Below, in pieces: positions 26,565-37,622 of a stretch of 64,000 nt of DNA. The notes beneath the pieces were generated by a model. The model had not been told where the DNA came from. It worked only from the letters and a program-made list of their open reading frames with translations, and searched no databases. Made by a program: the position numbers and the translations under genes. Source of the DNA: Deltaproteobacteria bacterium (GTDB lineage: Bacteria > Myxococcota > JACPTQ01). Every line of letters begins with the position of its first letter. Position 1 is the stretch's first letter. The stretch is from the NCBI GenBank assembly GCA_016192705.1, contig JACPTQ010000015.1, positions 18,151 to 82,150 of the forward strand, given 5' to 3'.

Positions 26565-29500
26565 ATGCGGTTCTTGAAGGTTCTCCCAGTCGCTTTGGCT
26601 CTCTTCGGATGGTCAGCGCTCGCGGGCGCGCAGGGGCTCGAAACGGCGTACAAGCTGCCGTGCGAATACCTCGTCACGCTGAAGACCGTCGAAAAAGGGA
26701 AGTTTGTCGTCGCCGAGTCGGGCGGCGCAGGCGCCGTCTGGGCGAATCGCGACAGCGCGGGCGCGTGGGAGATGTTTCGCATCGTCAAGCGCTCATGCGA
26801 CGGCGTACCGATCCGCGACAAAGAGGGAATCTACCTCCAAGCGTACAACGGCGCTTACGTGAGTGCGCAGGGCGGTGGGGGCGCTGGCGTCGACGCGCAT
26901 GCGACCGAACCGAAAGAGTGGGAGAGCTTCCAGATCCAAAACGTCTCGAAGCCGGGCGGACGGTTGCGAACGGCAATAAATTCTGGCTCGTCGCGGAGGG
27001 CGGGAACGGCAAGATTCGCGCGGACCGCACGAAGGTCGGCGATTGGGAACAGTTTCGGATCGTCAAAACAAAGTGCGATGGGCATTTCAAGCCGGGCGAC
27101 ACGGTCAACATCGTCGGCGCGGGCGGGCAGTTCGTCGCGGCGGAAAATGGCGGCGGCAAGGAGCTGCGCGCAAATCGCTCGAGCGCGGGGGAATGGGAAA
27201 AGTTCACGATTCTCAATACCGAACCCGGAATAAATCTCGGCACCATGGTTGCGTTCAGGACGTCGAGCGGAAAGTACGTCTCGGCGATAAACGGCGGCGG
27301 CGGCGAGGTGATGGCGCAGGGCGCAAAGATCGATGCGTGGGAGAAGTTCGTGATGATCCACCAAAGCGTCGTTGCCATGTCGGGACGCGTGATGCGGTTT
27401 GAGTCCTGGGGAGTTATGACGGGCGCGCTTCACGGCGAGCGCACGAAGATTCGGAGCCTCGCCGATCTCAAAAAGGAAATCCCAAGCCTCGGCGATGTCG
27501 TGCCGATCGCGGAAATTCAAAAGCGGATTGAGGAGCTGGTTCAGAAGGGGGAGCTGGTCGCGGGCGAAAAAGGGCTTTCGGATCTCTCGACCTGCCCGAA
27601 CGAAATCGACACCGACCCGAAAAAGTGTATCCCGCCGATGGAGAGGTACCGGCCCATTTTGCCCGACATCGATTCGTTTATTCAGCTCGTTTGGGACCGC
27701 GTCATTCAGCGACAAAAGCTGCGCCCCATAGGTAGCGACAAGGACGCCGTCGATCTCCTATTCAACTTCGGCTGCCGTCAGGTCGCGCGCCGGATGCCGG
27801 GGTACGCGAAGATCAAAATCATTAAGCGAAAACCGGGCGTCGACACGAGTGGCAACTGGGACGACGAACTCACCGACAAGGATCGCGACGCGGTCGCAGA
27901 GGCGCTCGCGACGGGAGGGGCCAAGAAGGGTGCGAAGGGACCGGGGCAACTGCCGGCGCCGTACAAGCCACCGCCCAAGGAAGAGACGATCGAGGTCTGC
28001 TCGGTCACGCACCCGCAGCTCGAAGAGACGCTCAAGAAAGACATTCGCCTTCTCGCGAAATCGCGCCTCGACAAGCCACATAAGTTCATCGCCGAAGATC
28101 CCGACCCGATCCAAGGCACCGGCGATCCAATGAAACTCGACTTCACGTCGGCCGAGCTCAACAAAGTCGCAATGCTCATTAAACTCAACGACGGTAAGGA
28201 TTTGAACGCGTCACGCCCCGTCGACGCCGGCAAGGTCTGCGCAGCCGCCGGCGGTTCGCTCGTCCCAGATAAGAATGGGTACGCTGGCAAAGCGTGCCGT
28301 AAGGGTAAGGCGTCCGTCAACTTCCAGATGGCCCTCATCGACGCGTGCAACAAGCAGTACCATCCCAAAGGCTGGGCCGTTTTGATGCCATACAATGGAC
28401 CTTCCGGCAGCGTTCAATGCGAAGTCCCGGTCGACATCAAGAAGATTCTGATCGCGCATTTCGCGCGCGACGTAGACATCGGCGTCGTGGGCGGCCTCGC
28501 GCACTTAAAGGGCGAGACGTTCAACACCATCACGAAGCGCTTGACCGGCTTTTACACGAAGGGCGGCAAGGCGCGTACGTTCGCGATCGGCAAAGACCGG
28601 CACGCGAAGCAGATCAAGATCAGCACGGCGGAAGCACCGAAGGACCTCGTTGAGGCGGCTGAAAAGCAGAACGAGTCGGGAGAAAAACGAGCCGCGCGCG
28701 AGGGATTGTCGAAACAGGTCGACCAGTGGACCGATGCGTGGGAGTACACGCAGATCACCGACCACATGAACACCAACCCGGCGTTCAAGAAGAAGGCAAA
28801 TGTCCCTGAGTTTTATAAGCGCGCGGAGGATGTGACGGTTCACAACTACTGGACGCGCTGCGAGAACCTTTGGGAGATTTGTCAAAACCCGGCGCTTCCA
28901 GTCGAACGCGAGGCATGCGTGCGATGCGCGTGGGATGCGGTCTTGACGAAATGCATCGACGGGCGAAAGCCGGGGAGCAATGGGTTGTGCCCCGAGGTGG
29001 CGCGGCCGCGGCCGTACCCGGGCGGCTGGTGCGACGACCAGACGAACGCAATCAAGAACGGGGGGTACGATCGCAAGGCGCCGATCGCCGGCGAGAAGCT
29101 CACAAAAAAAGGGAACCTCGGCGCCGACTCAAGGAGCGCGGCCTTCTCGGTCGATGTGGTCGCAAAACAGGTCGAGACATTCGCGATTCCTGGAACCAAC
29201 CGATCGATTGACGTCAAGATCCCGAACCGCAACGACTCGACGTTTTTCAACTGGCTGCTCGTTAATGCGATGGCCGACACGTTCTGTTTTTCGTTTACAC
29301 GCGGATTGACCCGAAGCGGCGCCGATCGGAACGCGGCGGCGGACATGATTGGACGCGGGACCGCAACGCGGCTCTTCTTGCCGTTCGGCTCGGGAAGCGC
29401 GGACCAGTTTCTGACGTCGATGGGGCGGCGCCACCTCGACGCACTTCCGCTCACGCCGTGGCAGCGGTGCTACCTCTGGACGGGCGAGGGGAACGTGTCG

Positions 29501-32500
29501 TGCGAAATCACGGAGTCGCCAAAGCTGCAAGGGCGCGACGAGGTGTGGGGGCGCGTCAAGGCGTGGTCGGAGGCGCCGCGCGCGAGTTCGCCGCTTCTCA
29601 AGCTCGTCATGAGCGACGGACAGTTTCAACGCGAAGTTGAATATATGCTCAGGTGGTTCGAGGGCGAGGACGCGGGGCGACTCGCGGGGCAGCGGAACGA
29701 GCGGCTCGGGTGGTGGGCGCAGCGGAACGCCGATTGGAGCAATCGACTCGCGGACGATCTTGGATTCCCGGCCGAGTCGAACCCCGATGAGATTGGGTCG
29801 AGCGCAGGGAATGCGGTCATGCCGATCATCGGCTACTTGCTCGGTATATTGCTGAATCAGGCCGGCATCAGCGACATGATGAAGACGCTCTCGACCGCGG
29901 CGGGTTTGACGCCCGAGCAGTCGGCCGACTGCGAAGACCCCGAGTACCGGCGCGACGTGATGAAACTTGCCGGCAAGGCGAACAACAAGCGCGGGTGTTT
30001 GACGAAGGTGTTCGCGAAAAATTTCGTCAACGTGCTCGAGTCGATCATCATCATGCTCGGAAATCGGCTCGTCGACTGGGCGGTCGATTTGCTGAACGCG
30101 GCGCTCAAAGGCGCGAAATCGGCGCTCATCAGCGCGGCGGGATCGGTGCCGTTCGTGGGCGGCGTCTTGGCGGCGGCGGTCGATATCGCGTGGGACCTCA
30201 TCTTTGAGTTCGGGATGAAGACGCTCATCAAGGCGCTCGTCGTCAACAAGCTGCCCGACTGGCTGCAGGTGAAAACGCTCGCGAATGCGAATTTCGACGA
30301 GCTGCTCGACAAGCACCCGCTCATCTCGGTCGTCGCGGGCGTGATTTTGCAGCTCATCGAGGCGGCCGTGCAGTATGGGAATATGGGTCCCGTCGGTGTC
30401 GCGTTCGCCGAGGTTCTGGAGGTGATTCAGGCGGCGCTCATGAACGACTACCAGAAAAACAAGTTCTGGGTGCGCTCATTTATCTACGCGAAGCGGGCGC
30501 TCATCAAAGACGGCGCGAAGGGCGACATGCCGATCGGTGACCAGATCACAAAGCTTGTGCTGTCGATGATCGAAGGTTTCAAGACGTCGATCGGCTCTAA
30601 GATCCGTACAGATAAAGGGCGCGAGGCGTTTGAAGCCGCGGTCGACGCGGTCGCGGCGCTCGCGAAAGATCTGTCGATGGGCGCGTTCAAGGGGAACCCA
30701 GTCGACGCGATTGTCAACATTTTGAAACAAAAGCTGCTCCCGGCGGTCATCCCGATCATCACGTCGTTCGTGTCGATGCCCGACTCGATTCGCGAGTTCT
30801 TGGATGCGCTCAGTGAGGCGATGTTCTCGAAGGACCAGCCGTTCAGTGCAACGGCGCTCTTGATATCACTCAAGAAGCTCTTGATGACCGCGGTGTCTGA
30901 CAACCCGCTCGCACGGACTTTTTTCGACAAAGCGTTTGACGGCGTCGCGTACGTCTTCAAAGACCTCGACGGACTCGCGGAGCGCCTCAAGAATCCCGAT
31001 GCACTCGCGAAGATGTTCATCGAACCGGTGCGAGGCGCGGTGATGGATTTCGTGAACCAGCGGCTCGGCAGCGCGAAAGCAAAAGCCGCGGTCGACTTCG
31101 TGAAGGGGATCGTGAACACGGCGTTCGATTTGCTCCTCGATGCGAAGAAGCGTGCCGAACTTTTGGGCGCCGGAAAGCCGGACATTAAGGCGTTCTTGCC
31201 GAAGGTCGTCGCGTTCTTGCGAACGTACGTTCCACCGTGGGTGAAGGAGATGCTCGCAAACGCTGGGCTTCCGCAACTTGGTGTCATCGCGGACCTGCTG
31301 TTCGCGGAAAACGGGCCGCTCGCGCGTGGCGAAGCGTTCATCGCGGATCTGCAAAAATGGTTCGAAAAGGACGGAACCGAGGCGTTCAAGAAAATCCTGG
31401 GGCAGTTCATCGACCTCGTGAAAGCGAAGATTGGCGCCGCGAACGATTCCGTCTCCGCGCTCGCAAACGCCGCGCTCGCGACGTTGCAAAAGTTGTTTAC
31501 GGCGCCGGGCGAGAAAGAAAAGCTCGGGAAGCTAAACGGTGCCGCGGTTGTGCAGTGGATTAAGGCGCAGCTTCAGCCGTTTATCGACCGGCTGTTCGCG
31601 ATCGTTGAATCCTCAAAGGGGGCCGGCGTCGCGTGCATGGGCGGAAAACCGTTCGCGGACAATCTGCGCGCGGTCGTGAACAGCTTCCTCGCGCTCTTCG
31701 ACAAGCCGGACGCGCTCAAGGCCGACCCAGCTAAGGCATGGAAGGGGTTCGTCGCAAGCGTCGATGCGAAACTCCGCGAGCTCGCGAAATGCGCGTTCAG
31801 CGGCCTCTCGGGCGACACCGACGTTGGCCAGTTCGTCGCGAAACTGACGTTCGAGCCGGTCGCCGTCGCGCGCTTGCTCATCCAAATCCTCGACCGATTC
31901 TGGGGGAGCGGCCCCGTCGTCGATCTCGTGCGCTTCCTCGTCGAAGGCGCGTTTAACTTGTTCGCAACGCCGGGAAAACTCCAAGCGCTTCTCGCGAAGG
32001 CCGCGTGTGCGATGTACGCCGACGACATCGGCCCATGGCTGAAAAAACTCTTCCCGCTCGTCGTCAACATCTACGTCAGCGAGAAGCCGCTCATCCCACT
32101 TGCGAGCAAGGCGTTCGGCCTTGTCGTCGACCTCGTCGGAAAACTATTTTGCATCACGGGCGGCGCCGGCGGAAGCAGCGGCGGCAGTTCCGATTGGTGG
32201 AAGTGGCTTCGCGATTTCTTCCTCGGCCTCTGGCCCGACTTCAATCTCTTCCTGAAATTAAATTTCGATTTGCGCTTCCCCGACTTCTCGTGGCTCTGGC
32301 CCGCGTGGGATAGCCTCTGGAATTTGTCGTTCGACTTTTTCGGCGGCGGCAAAGGCGGCAAATGGAAGGGCTTTACGTCTAACTTCGACTTCAAGCTCTT
32401 CTTCGGAAACCTGTTCGGCGGCTTCTGGGATTGGCTCATCGGCCTCTTCTCGGGCGGCGGCGGTGGCAGCGGCTGGTCGTGGGAATGGCCGAAGTGGTTT

Positions 32501-32932
32501 TTCGGCGGCTTCAAAGGTTGGTTCATCGACTGGCCGAACTTTTCGCTGTCGTGGGGATCGGGCGGCAGCTCTGGCAGCGGCGGTGGCTGCGGGGTCGGCG
32601 GCGTTAAAAAGGTTCTCAACCTCGTCGCCTCGACGATCGCGAAGGCGATGTCCGAAGGTGTCGCCAATATCGTTCCCGCAAACTACAAGTGGCTCGTCGT
32701 CGAGGTCGCAAAGGGGCTCCAATGGGCCGCGGACAACGTCGACAAGCTCTGCGCATTCGCGGTGAAAAACAAGTGCGACCGGCACGTCGAACTCGTGCGC
32801 TCAGTGACGAAACTTCTCCTCGGAAAACTCGCGTCGAACTTACCGGGCACGCTGAAAGCCGTCGTCGAGCAGGCGGTGGGCTTCGCGGACAAGTTCGAGT
32901 TCAAGGGGAGCGCCGCAGCCTGCCCGAATTAG
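26565..32932 (+). CDS. Giant exported protein: fascin-like repeats, helical repeats, aromatic-rich tail (frameshifted)
   Basis: The product is about 2,120 residues if one frameshift near 26950-26970 is bridged. The start at 26565 has a signal peptide (MRFLKVLPVALALFGWSALAGA) and GGAGGAGG upstream. Five fascin/beta-trefoil-like units follow, such as KGKFVVAESGGAGAVWANR and GGQFVAAENGGGKELRANR, each ending WExF. The first two are in the starting frame, the rest in the frame of the long remainder. A Cys-containing region (to about residue 1090) is unrecognised. A long helical section (about 1090-1860) has amphipathic repeats such as AVDFVKGIVNTAFDLLL. Residues about 1875-2015 are extraordinarily rich in Trp, Phe and Gly, followed by a final helical domain. 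The role is unknown; a surface or matrix protein is plausible. Confidence 0.8.
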
Positions 32933-33099
32933 CTGTCTATAGATACCTGTCGCGTTGCTGGTCATCTGACAACGATTCCAAGCATGTGCGATAACACCCC
33001 ACCTTGGATTCACGAGCGAATCGTCGGTCTGCGATTGGCGAACCATGTGCATCAACTGTACATACGATTGCGCGTTGCGTTCGTCGCGAGGAGGGATCC

Positions 33100-34167
33100 G
33101 TGAAACAAATAACAAAGTCGTTTTTCGTCGTCGCCCTGTTCGGCTTCTCCGCGTGTAGCGGCGTTCCGACGCCGAGCACCACGGTCGACTACGACACCTC
33201 GTCGAGCGCGCTCACGACGACGAACCAAACCTATCGCGAGATCTCGATTTGGGGCGACCCCATCGCGAGCACCGAGGAAACCGACGGCGGCCAGCCGGCA
33301 AGCGGGTATGCGTGCGGCCAGGCAAGCGTCGGCACGTGCCCAACGAAAACCGTCACCTGCGGACTCGGCGGCGCCGTCGCAACCATGACGCTCGTTTACA
33401 GCGGCGACGGGACCGGCAACGACTGCACCGACTCGACGGGAACGAAAGTTGCGGGCACGGTGGTTCTCACGCGTAACGGCTTCCGCGATTGGACGGTCAC
33501 GTTCACGAGTTTGCTCCGCGGCGCGAACGCTTCCGCCGACGCTGGCGCAAACGCGAATGGGCTCGCGCTGAACGGGAGCGTGGGATTTAAAAAATCGCTC
33601 GGCCAATCGGTTTGGTCGATCACACTCGACGCGCTCACGGCTTCCGGCACGAAATCGGGTGGCAGCACCGATCAAAACTGCACCCGCAACTGCCTCAGCC
33701 GAAGCGCCTTCACGACGACACCGAGCTTGACGCTCACGACCGACGGCGGCGCGCTCACACTTGATGCGACGCTCACGGGGCAGAAGAAAATGGTCGTTGG
33801 CGGCACCGTCCTCATGAGCGGCGCCGTCACCGGCCAAATCGACGCGTGGTTCAAGGGCCCAGCCGGCAACGAAAGCGTCGTCTTGAGCCGCGTCATCGAC
33901 GCCGGCGTCGTTAACCAATCGGTGACGCTTACCAACGTCACCTACAACCTACCGTTTGCGTGCACCTGTCCCACGTCCGGCAGTGTCGCGACGTCGTCGT
34001 TCCTTGGCTGCGGCGTCACGACGGTCACGTTCGCCGCATCAACCTCGCCTGGCACCTGCGCCACTGCGACCGCGACCTACTCAGCCGCTGGAAACTCCGC
34101 GGTCTGCGAGTTCTCCGACGACCTCGTCTCGCAATCGGTGACGGAAGCGTGCCTCCCCATTCAATAG
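33100..34167 (+). CDS. Secreted lipoprotein, unknown function
   Basis: This 355-aa lipoprotein starts at a GTG (33100) behind GAGGAGGG. The signal peptide MKQITKSFFVVALFGFSAC ends in a lipobox. The mature protein is Thr/Ser/Gly-rich, with regularly spaced beta-strand motifs and several paired cysteines (CGQASVGTCPTKTVTCG, DQNCTRNCLSR, FACTCPTSG). It reads as a beta-sandwich or beta-helix exported protein. No family recognised. It lies between the giant protein and another lipoprotein on the same strand and could be a surface partner of either. Confidence 0.72.
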   Translation: MKQITKSFFVVALFGFSACSGVPTPSTTVDYDTSSSALTTTNQTYREISIWGDPIASTEETDGGQPASGYACGQASVGTCPTKTVTCGLGGAVATMTLVYSGDGTGNDCTDSTGTKVAGTVVLTRNGFRDWTVTFTSLLRGANASADAGANANGLALNGSVGFKKSLGQSVWSITLDALTASGTKSGGSTDQNCTRNCLSRSAFTTTPSLTLTTDGGALTLDATLTGQKKMVVGGTVLMSGAVTGQIDAWFKGPAGNESVVLSRVIDAGVVNQSVTLTNVTYNLPFACTCPTSGSVATSSFLGCGVTTVTFAASTSPGTCATATATYSAAGNSAVCEFSDDLVSQSVTEACLPIQ

Positions 34168-34212
34168 CCCCCGCTGTTTGATTTTCCAAATTGCGAGACC
34201 TACCATCCTCAC

Positions 34213-36096
34213 GTGAATCACAGCAAATTCTCGACAAATTTGGTCCTTTTCATGGTCCTCGGCGTTCAGGTCACAGCGTGCAAGTCAACGACGGTTTCGA
34301 CGAGCAACTCGATTCAAGTCAACGTCCTATTGCCGTCGGGCTTCTCGGCGCGAAGCCAAGTCTTTAACCTTTACCTCGTCATCGACTCCACAAGCGACGC
34401 CGGCGTCTTCAATGCACCGGTTTCTCAACAAACAGGCATGACAGACGACGGTTACAGCACCACAACCGAGATTGCGAATATCGATGGTGACGCGCCGTAC
34501 GAATGGCTCATGTCGGTTTCACCGAGCCCGTTCGGCGCCGGTGGCTCGTCGTGGCAAACGTACGTCGCGGGAAGCCGCACGGGCGCGCTCTTTCGAATCG
34601 TCGCGGGCGTACAAAACAACGGCACAACAAAAATGGCTGAAGGCGTCGCCGAGATCGATTCGACGGGTCAATCGATTCAGTTTGGACCGAGCGAGCGGAT
34701 CGTGACCATTCAGCTCGTGTGCTTGGACGCAACCTATTGCGGCGGAGATGGCGGGACAGATGCGGGAACGGGTGATGACGCCGGGACCGATGCCGGTGTG
34801 GGCGTGGACGGCGGGACAGATGCGGGTGCGGACCCGAACACCGGTTACGATGCCGGCCCGCTCAATGGCAATCCCATTGCGCTTGGCGATCCACAGACCG
34901 GCGACATCAACACCTTCGACCTCTCTGCCGATGTCGCGGGGAACGTGGCCGTCGCATGGACCGAGCGCCCGGGCGTTGGCGGCGGATCTGGTGTTGTGCG
35001 CGCGGCTTGGACTCGCGTCGATGCCGGGTGGTCCGCGCCTCTCCAGATTGCCAGCTGGGACGGCGGCCAGGAGTCGCTTTCAATCGCCGCCTTCGACGCG
35101 GGCGCCGCATGGATCGCGTGGGAAGACGTTGGTAGCGCGTGGGTACGGCGGGTGAACGGCTTCACCTCACTCGCCACATCTGCCGTTTTGATCGTCGACG
35201 GCGGTAACACAACGTCTCTCCGATTGGCCGCGTCGAAAACAAGCGGCCAAACCGTCCTCGTGTACCGCACTTACAACGGCGCCGATAACAGCCTTTACGT
35301 GAAAAAGAACCCGCAAGATGGTGGCTCGTACGGGTGGGGCCCTCCGACTCTGCTTGAGCTCGACAACCAAGGGGACGCGCGTGACCCGAATGTCGCGATG
35401 AACAGCGGCGGAAACTACATCGTCGGGTGGCTGTCGTGGGCCACCGTCGACAATGTTTGGGGCGCCTACTGTGGATTCGGGGGCGGGTGTAGCGGTGGAG
35501 ACGGCGGCAAGTTGCTCGAATCAAGCGGCAACGCCGCGACCAACCCACGCGTCGGCATCCAAGACAACAATGAGTCGGTGGTTGTTTGGATTCAACCCGC
35601 AACTGGTACGCAGAGCATTTGGTCCGCGCGCTACTCAGGCGGCATGTTCGGGACATCGGCTCAGGCCTGGAGCGCGACTGGAATCAACAACCTTCGTTTC
35701 GCGCTCGGCACCTCGGGTGGGATGGGCTACGCCACCTGGGAACAAGGCGGCGGCGCTTACCGGCTCGTTTATTTTTTGGGCAGCGATCTATGGAGTGACG
35801 CGGGCGTCATCGCGGGGCCCAGTTCAGCCCCAACCACGCCGGACGTCGCCGTCGACACCAGCGGAAACACCCTCGGCCTGTTCGTGTGGGTCCAAGGCGG
35901 GGCCGTTCGGTTAACCCAGATAAACTCATCGGGATACGAATTGATATCAAACGCTCGCGTCTCCGCGGAGACCGACGGCGGCGTCGCGTCGCCGCGCGTC
36001 ATCGGAGGGCCAGCCGGAAAGGCGATTATCCTATGGCGCGGATTGGACGGCTCGCGGTGGAATCTCTACGGCAACGTTGTCGACATTAGCTTGTAG
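34213..36096 (+). CDS. Lipoprotein with Asp/Gly/Thr-rich linker and propeller-like domain
   Basis: This 627-aa lipoprotein has the lipobox VTAC near residue 23. After an N-terminal beta domain, residues about 177-217 form a repetitive linker of the GTDAGTGDDAGTDAG type, typical of myxobacterial surface lipoproteins. The C-terminal 400 residues contain recurrent segments of about 55-60 residues such as GNVAVAWTERPG, GAAWIAWEDVG, NYIVGWLSWA, NNESVVVWIQP and GMGYATWEQGG. These look like blades of a beta-propeller (BNR/sialidase-like), although no Asp-box is complete. No catalytic site is evident. The GTG start has only a weak ribosome binding site. Confidence 0.75.
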   Translation: MNHSKFSTNLVLFMVLGVQVTACKSTTVSTSNSIQVNVLLPSGFSARSQVFNLYLVIDSTSDAGVFNAPVSQQTGMTDDGYSTTTEIANIDGDAPYEWLMSVSPSPFGAGGSSWQTYVAGSRTGALFRIVAGVQNNGTTKMAEGVAEIDSTGQSIQFGPSERIVTIQLVCLDATYCGGDGGTDAGTGDDAGTDAGVGVDGGTDAGADPNTGYDAGPLNGNPIALGDPQTGDINTFDLSADVAGNVAVAWTERPGVGGGSGVVRAAWTRVDAGWSAPLQIASWDGGQESLSIAAFDAGAAWIAWEDVGSAWVRRVNGFTSLATSAVLIVDGGNTTSLRLAASKTSGQTVLVYRTYNGADNSLYVKKNPQDGGSYGWGPPTLLELDNQGDARDPNVAMNSGGNYIVGWLSWATVDNVWGAYCGFGGGCSGGDGGKLLESSGNAATNPRVGIQDNNESVVVWIQPATGTQSIWSARYSGGMFGTSAQAWSATGINNLRFALGTSGGMGYATWEQGGGAYRLVYFLGSDLWSDAGVIAGPSSAPTTPDVAVDTSGNTLGLFVWVQGGAVRLTQINSSGYELISNARVSAETDGGVASPRVIGGPAGKAIILWRGLDGSRWNLYGNVVDISL

Positions 36097-36099
36097 GCG

Positions 36100-36600
36100 C
36101 TACTTCGGTGCCGCGTGTGATTCGGTCGGAACCCAAACCCCAGCGCCGCGGGCTCGCCGTTCGTCGTCGCCGACGAGTCGGTACACCCGCGCGTCGCAAC
36201 GCGTCGCATCTTTCGCCACGGATCCCTCGAGCATCATTGCGCCGAGCACGTACTCAACGCAAAACGTCGGAATGCGGGTCTCACGTGCCAACGCGCTCAC
36301 ATCCACGACGCGGGCACGTCGCCCCGCGTGATGTCGAATGAGTCGCTCAACGCGCCAGACTGTCCGAACGCGCGCGGCCCAATAAAGCGAGCCGGCCCAC
36401 GCGATCGGAAAGAAAGCGATCACGACAAAATGCGGCAGCGGTCGATGGAGGATCGCACGGCCCACAAAAATTGGACCGAAGACGCAGACGGTCAAATAGA
36501 AAAGCGCGAGAAGCCCGAGCCGCGCTAAGTCGCGCCGCGCGAAATAACCCTCACAAAACGCCAAGCGCGCCGCCCCGAATCCCAAACGTCCGCCGTTCAT
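36100..36600 (-). CDS. Membrane protein of unknown function
   Basis: This 166-aa protein has two likely transmembrane helices (LGLLALFYLTVCVFGPIFV and HFVVIAFFPIAWAGSLYWA). A cytoplasmic C-terminal part (about 85-150) looks like a small helical DNA- or ligand-binding domain (RARVVDVSALARETRIPTF...VLGAMMLEGSV). Its ATG overlaps the stop of the Fis-type regulator by 4 bases (ATGA), so the two are translationally coupled and probably work together. No family recognised. Confidence 0.68.
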   Translation of the reverse strand: MNGGRLGFGAARLAFCEGYFARRDLARLGLLALFYLTVCVFGPIFVGRAILHRPLPHFVVIAFFPIAWAGSLYWAARVRTVWRVERLIRHHAGRRARVVDVSALARETRIPTFCVEYVLGAMMLEGSVAKDATRCDARVYRLVGDDERRARGAGVWVPTESHAAPK

Positions 36601-37592
36601 TTCATCAGCCCTTCTATAACAATAGCGTATCGCTTGACCTTCTGTCTAAACCCTTCGCGCGAAATGCCAAGCAGTCGCGCAGCCGCCGCGCGATTCCCAG
36701 CGCACTGTCGAAGCGCCGCGCGAATCACCATCACCTCAGTCTCCGCGCGCGCCACGGCCAAATTGCCGACACCGCTTGCTTCGGCCGGTCCTCCCTCAGC
36801 GTCCGTCGACGCGTCAACAAATTCGATGACACGGTCACCGAGGCAGCGCGCAAGGTCGACGCGAACGCGCGCCGACTGGACAGCTGCGGCGAGCGCCTCC
36901 GACATTCCCAGCACCAGGCGAACATTCACCCGGACGGGCCGCGTCGCGCCAAGTGGAAGCAGATCGCGGTTCTTGAGAAACCGAACCAACCGCGCCTGCG
37001 AATTCAAATTGAGCTGCGACAACTCGTCAAGAAACAGCGTCCCCCCATCGGCGCGCTGCAGAGCGCCGAGGCTCCGCGAGCGCCCGCGCCGTCGCTCGAC
37101 ACCAAAAATCTCCTTATCGACATCGTTCGCCTCGGGCGAGCCCGCGAAAAACGAAACGAGCTCGCCACGAGAGCGCCGGCTCTCCCGATGGATCATCCTT
37201 GCCACGCTGCTTCGTTCGTCCGAGCTCCCGCCCACCAGCAGAACATCAACGCCCGTCCGTGCAAAAACGAGAATCCTTTCCCGCACACGCGCGGGAATCG
37301 CCAATTCGAACCGCTCTGGGCGCCGCGCGATCTCCGCTTTGAGCGCCGCGATTTCGCGTTCGAGGCGTTTCGTTTCGCGCCGCGCGCCCCGCACAACTTG
37401 CTCACGCCGAGCCTCGCGCGCCTCGAGCTGAAACCCAAGCAGCGCCGCGGTCCGCACGAGTGGTATCAGATCTTCGGGGATGTCGGCTTCGGTGATCTTA
37501 TCGGGGAACTCCCCATTTGCGAGGCGATGCAAGTAATCGACGAGCGCTTCAATGACGCCGCGAAAAGCCTCATCCTTCCTGCTTTCCTGCAT
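36597..37592 (-). CDS. Degenerate NtrC-type AAA+ regulator with Fis HTH
   Basis: This 331-aa protein has the layout of a sigma54 activator: a coiled coil (about 55-95), an AAA+ core (about 95-250) and a Fis-type helix-turn-helix at the end (ALRQCAGNRAAAARLLGIS). The core is degenerate. The Walker A region reads VGGSSDERSSV and lacks the Lys. The GAFTGA loop that contacts sigma54 is replaced by VERRRGRSRS. Only the Walker B-like GGTLFLDELSQL is intact. It should still bind DNA but is unlikely to hydrolyse ATP or open sigma54 complexes. It is coupled to a membrane protein gene and lies 30 bp downstream of the caspase-like lipoprotein gene on the same strand. Confidence 0.82.
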   Translation of the reverse strand: MQESRKDEAFRGVIEALVDYLHRLANGEFPDKITEADIPEDLIPLVRTAALLGFQLEAREARREQVVRGARRETKRLEREIAALKAEIARRPERFELAIPARVRERILVFARTGVDVLLVGGSSDERSSVARMIHRESRRSRGELVSFFAGSPEANDVDKEIFGVERRRGRSRSLGALQRADGGTLFLDELSQLNLNSQARLVRFLKNRDLLPLGATRPVRVNVRLVLGMSEALAAAVQSARVRVDLARCLGDRVIEFVDASTDAEGGPAEASGVGNLAVARAETEVMVIRAALRQCAGNRAAAARLLGISREGFRQKVKRYAIVIEGLMK

Positions 37593-37622
37593 TCCTGATT
37601 GAAACTCTTCTCTTCCTCGTTG

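Noticed and set aside
32170..32590. Aromatic-rich segment as an out-of-frame artefact
   Set aside because: The frame is continuous with helical sequence on both sides, third positions stay GC-rich, and the segment is flanked by Gly/Ser linkers, so I accept it as coding.
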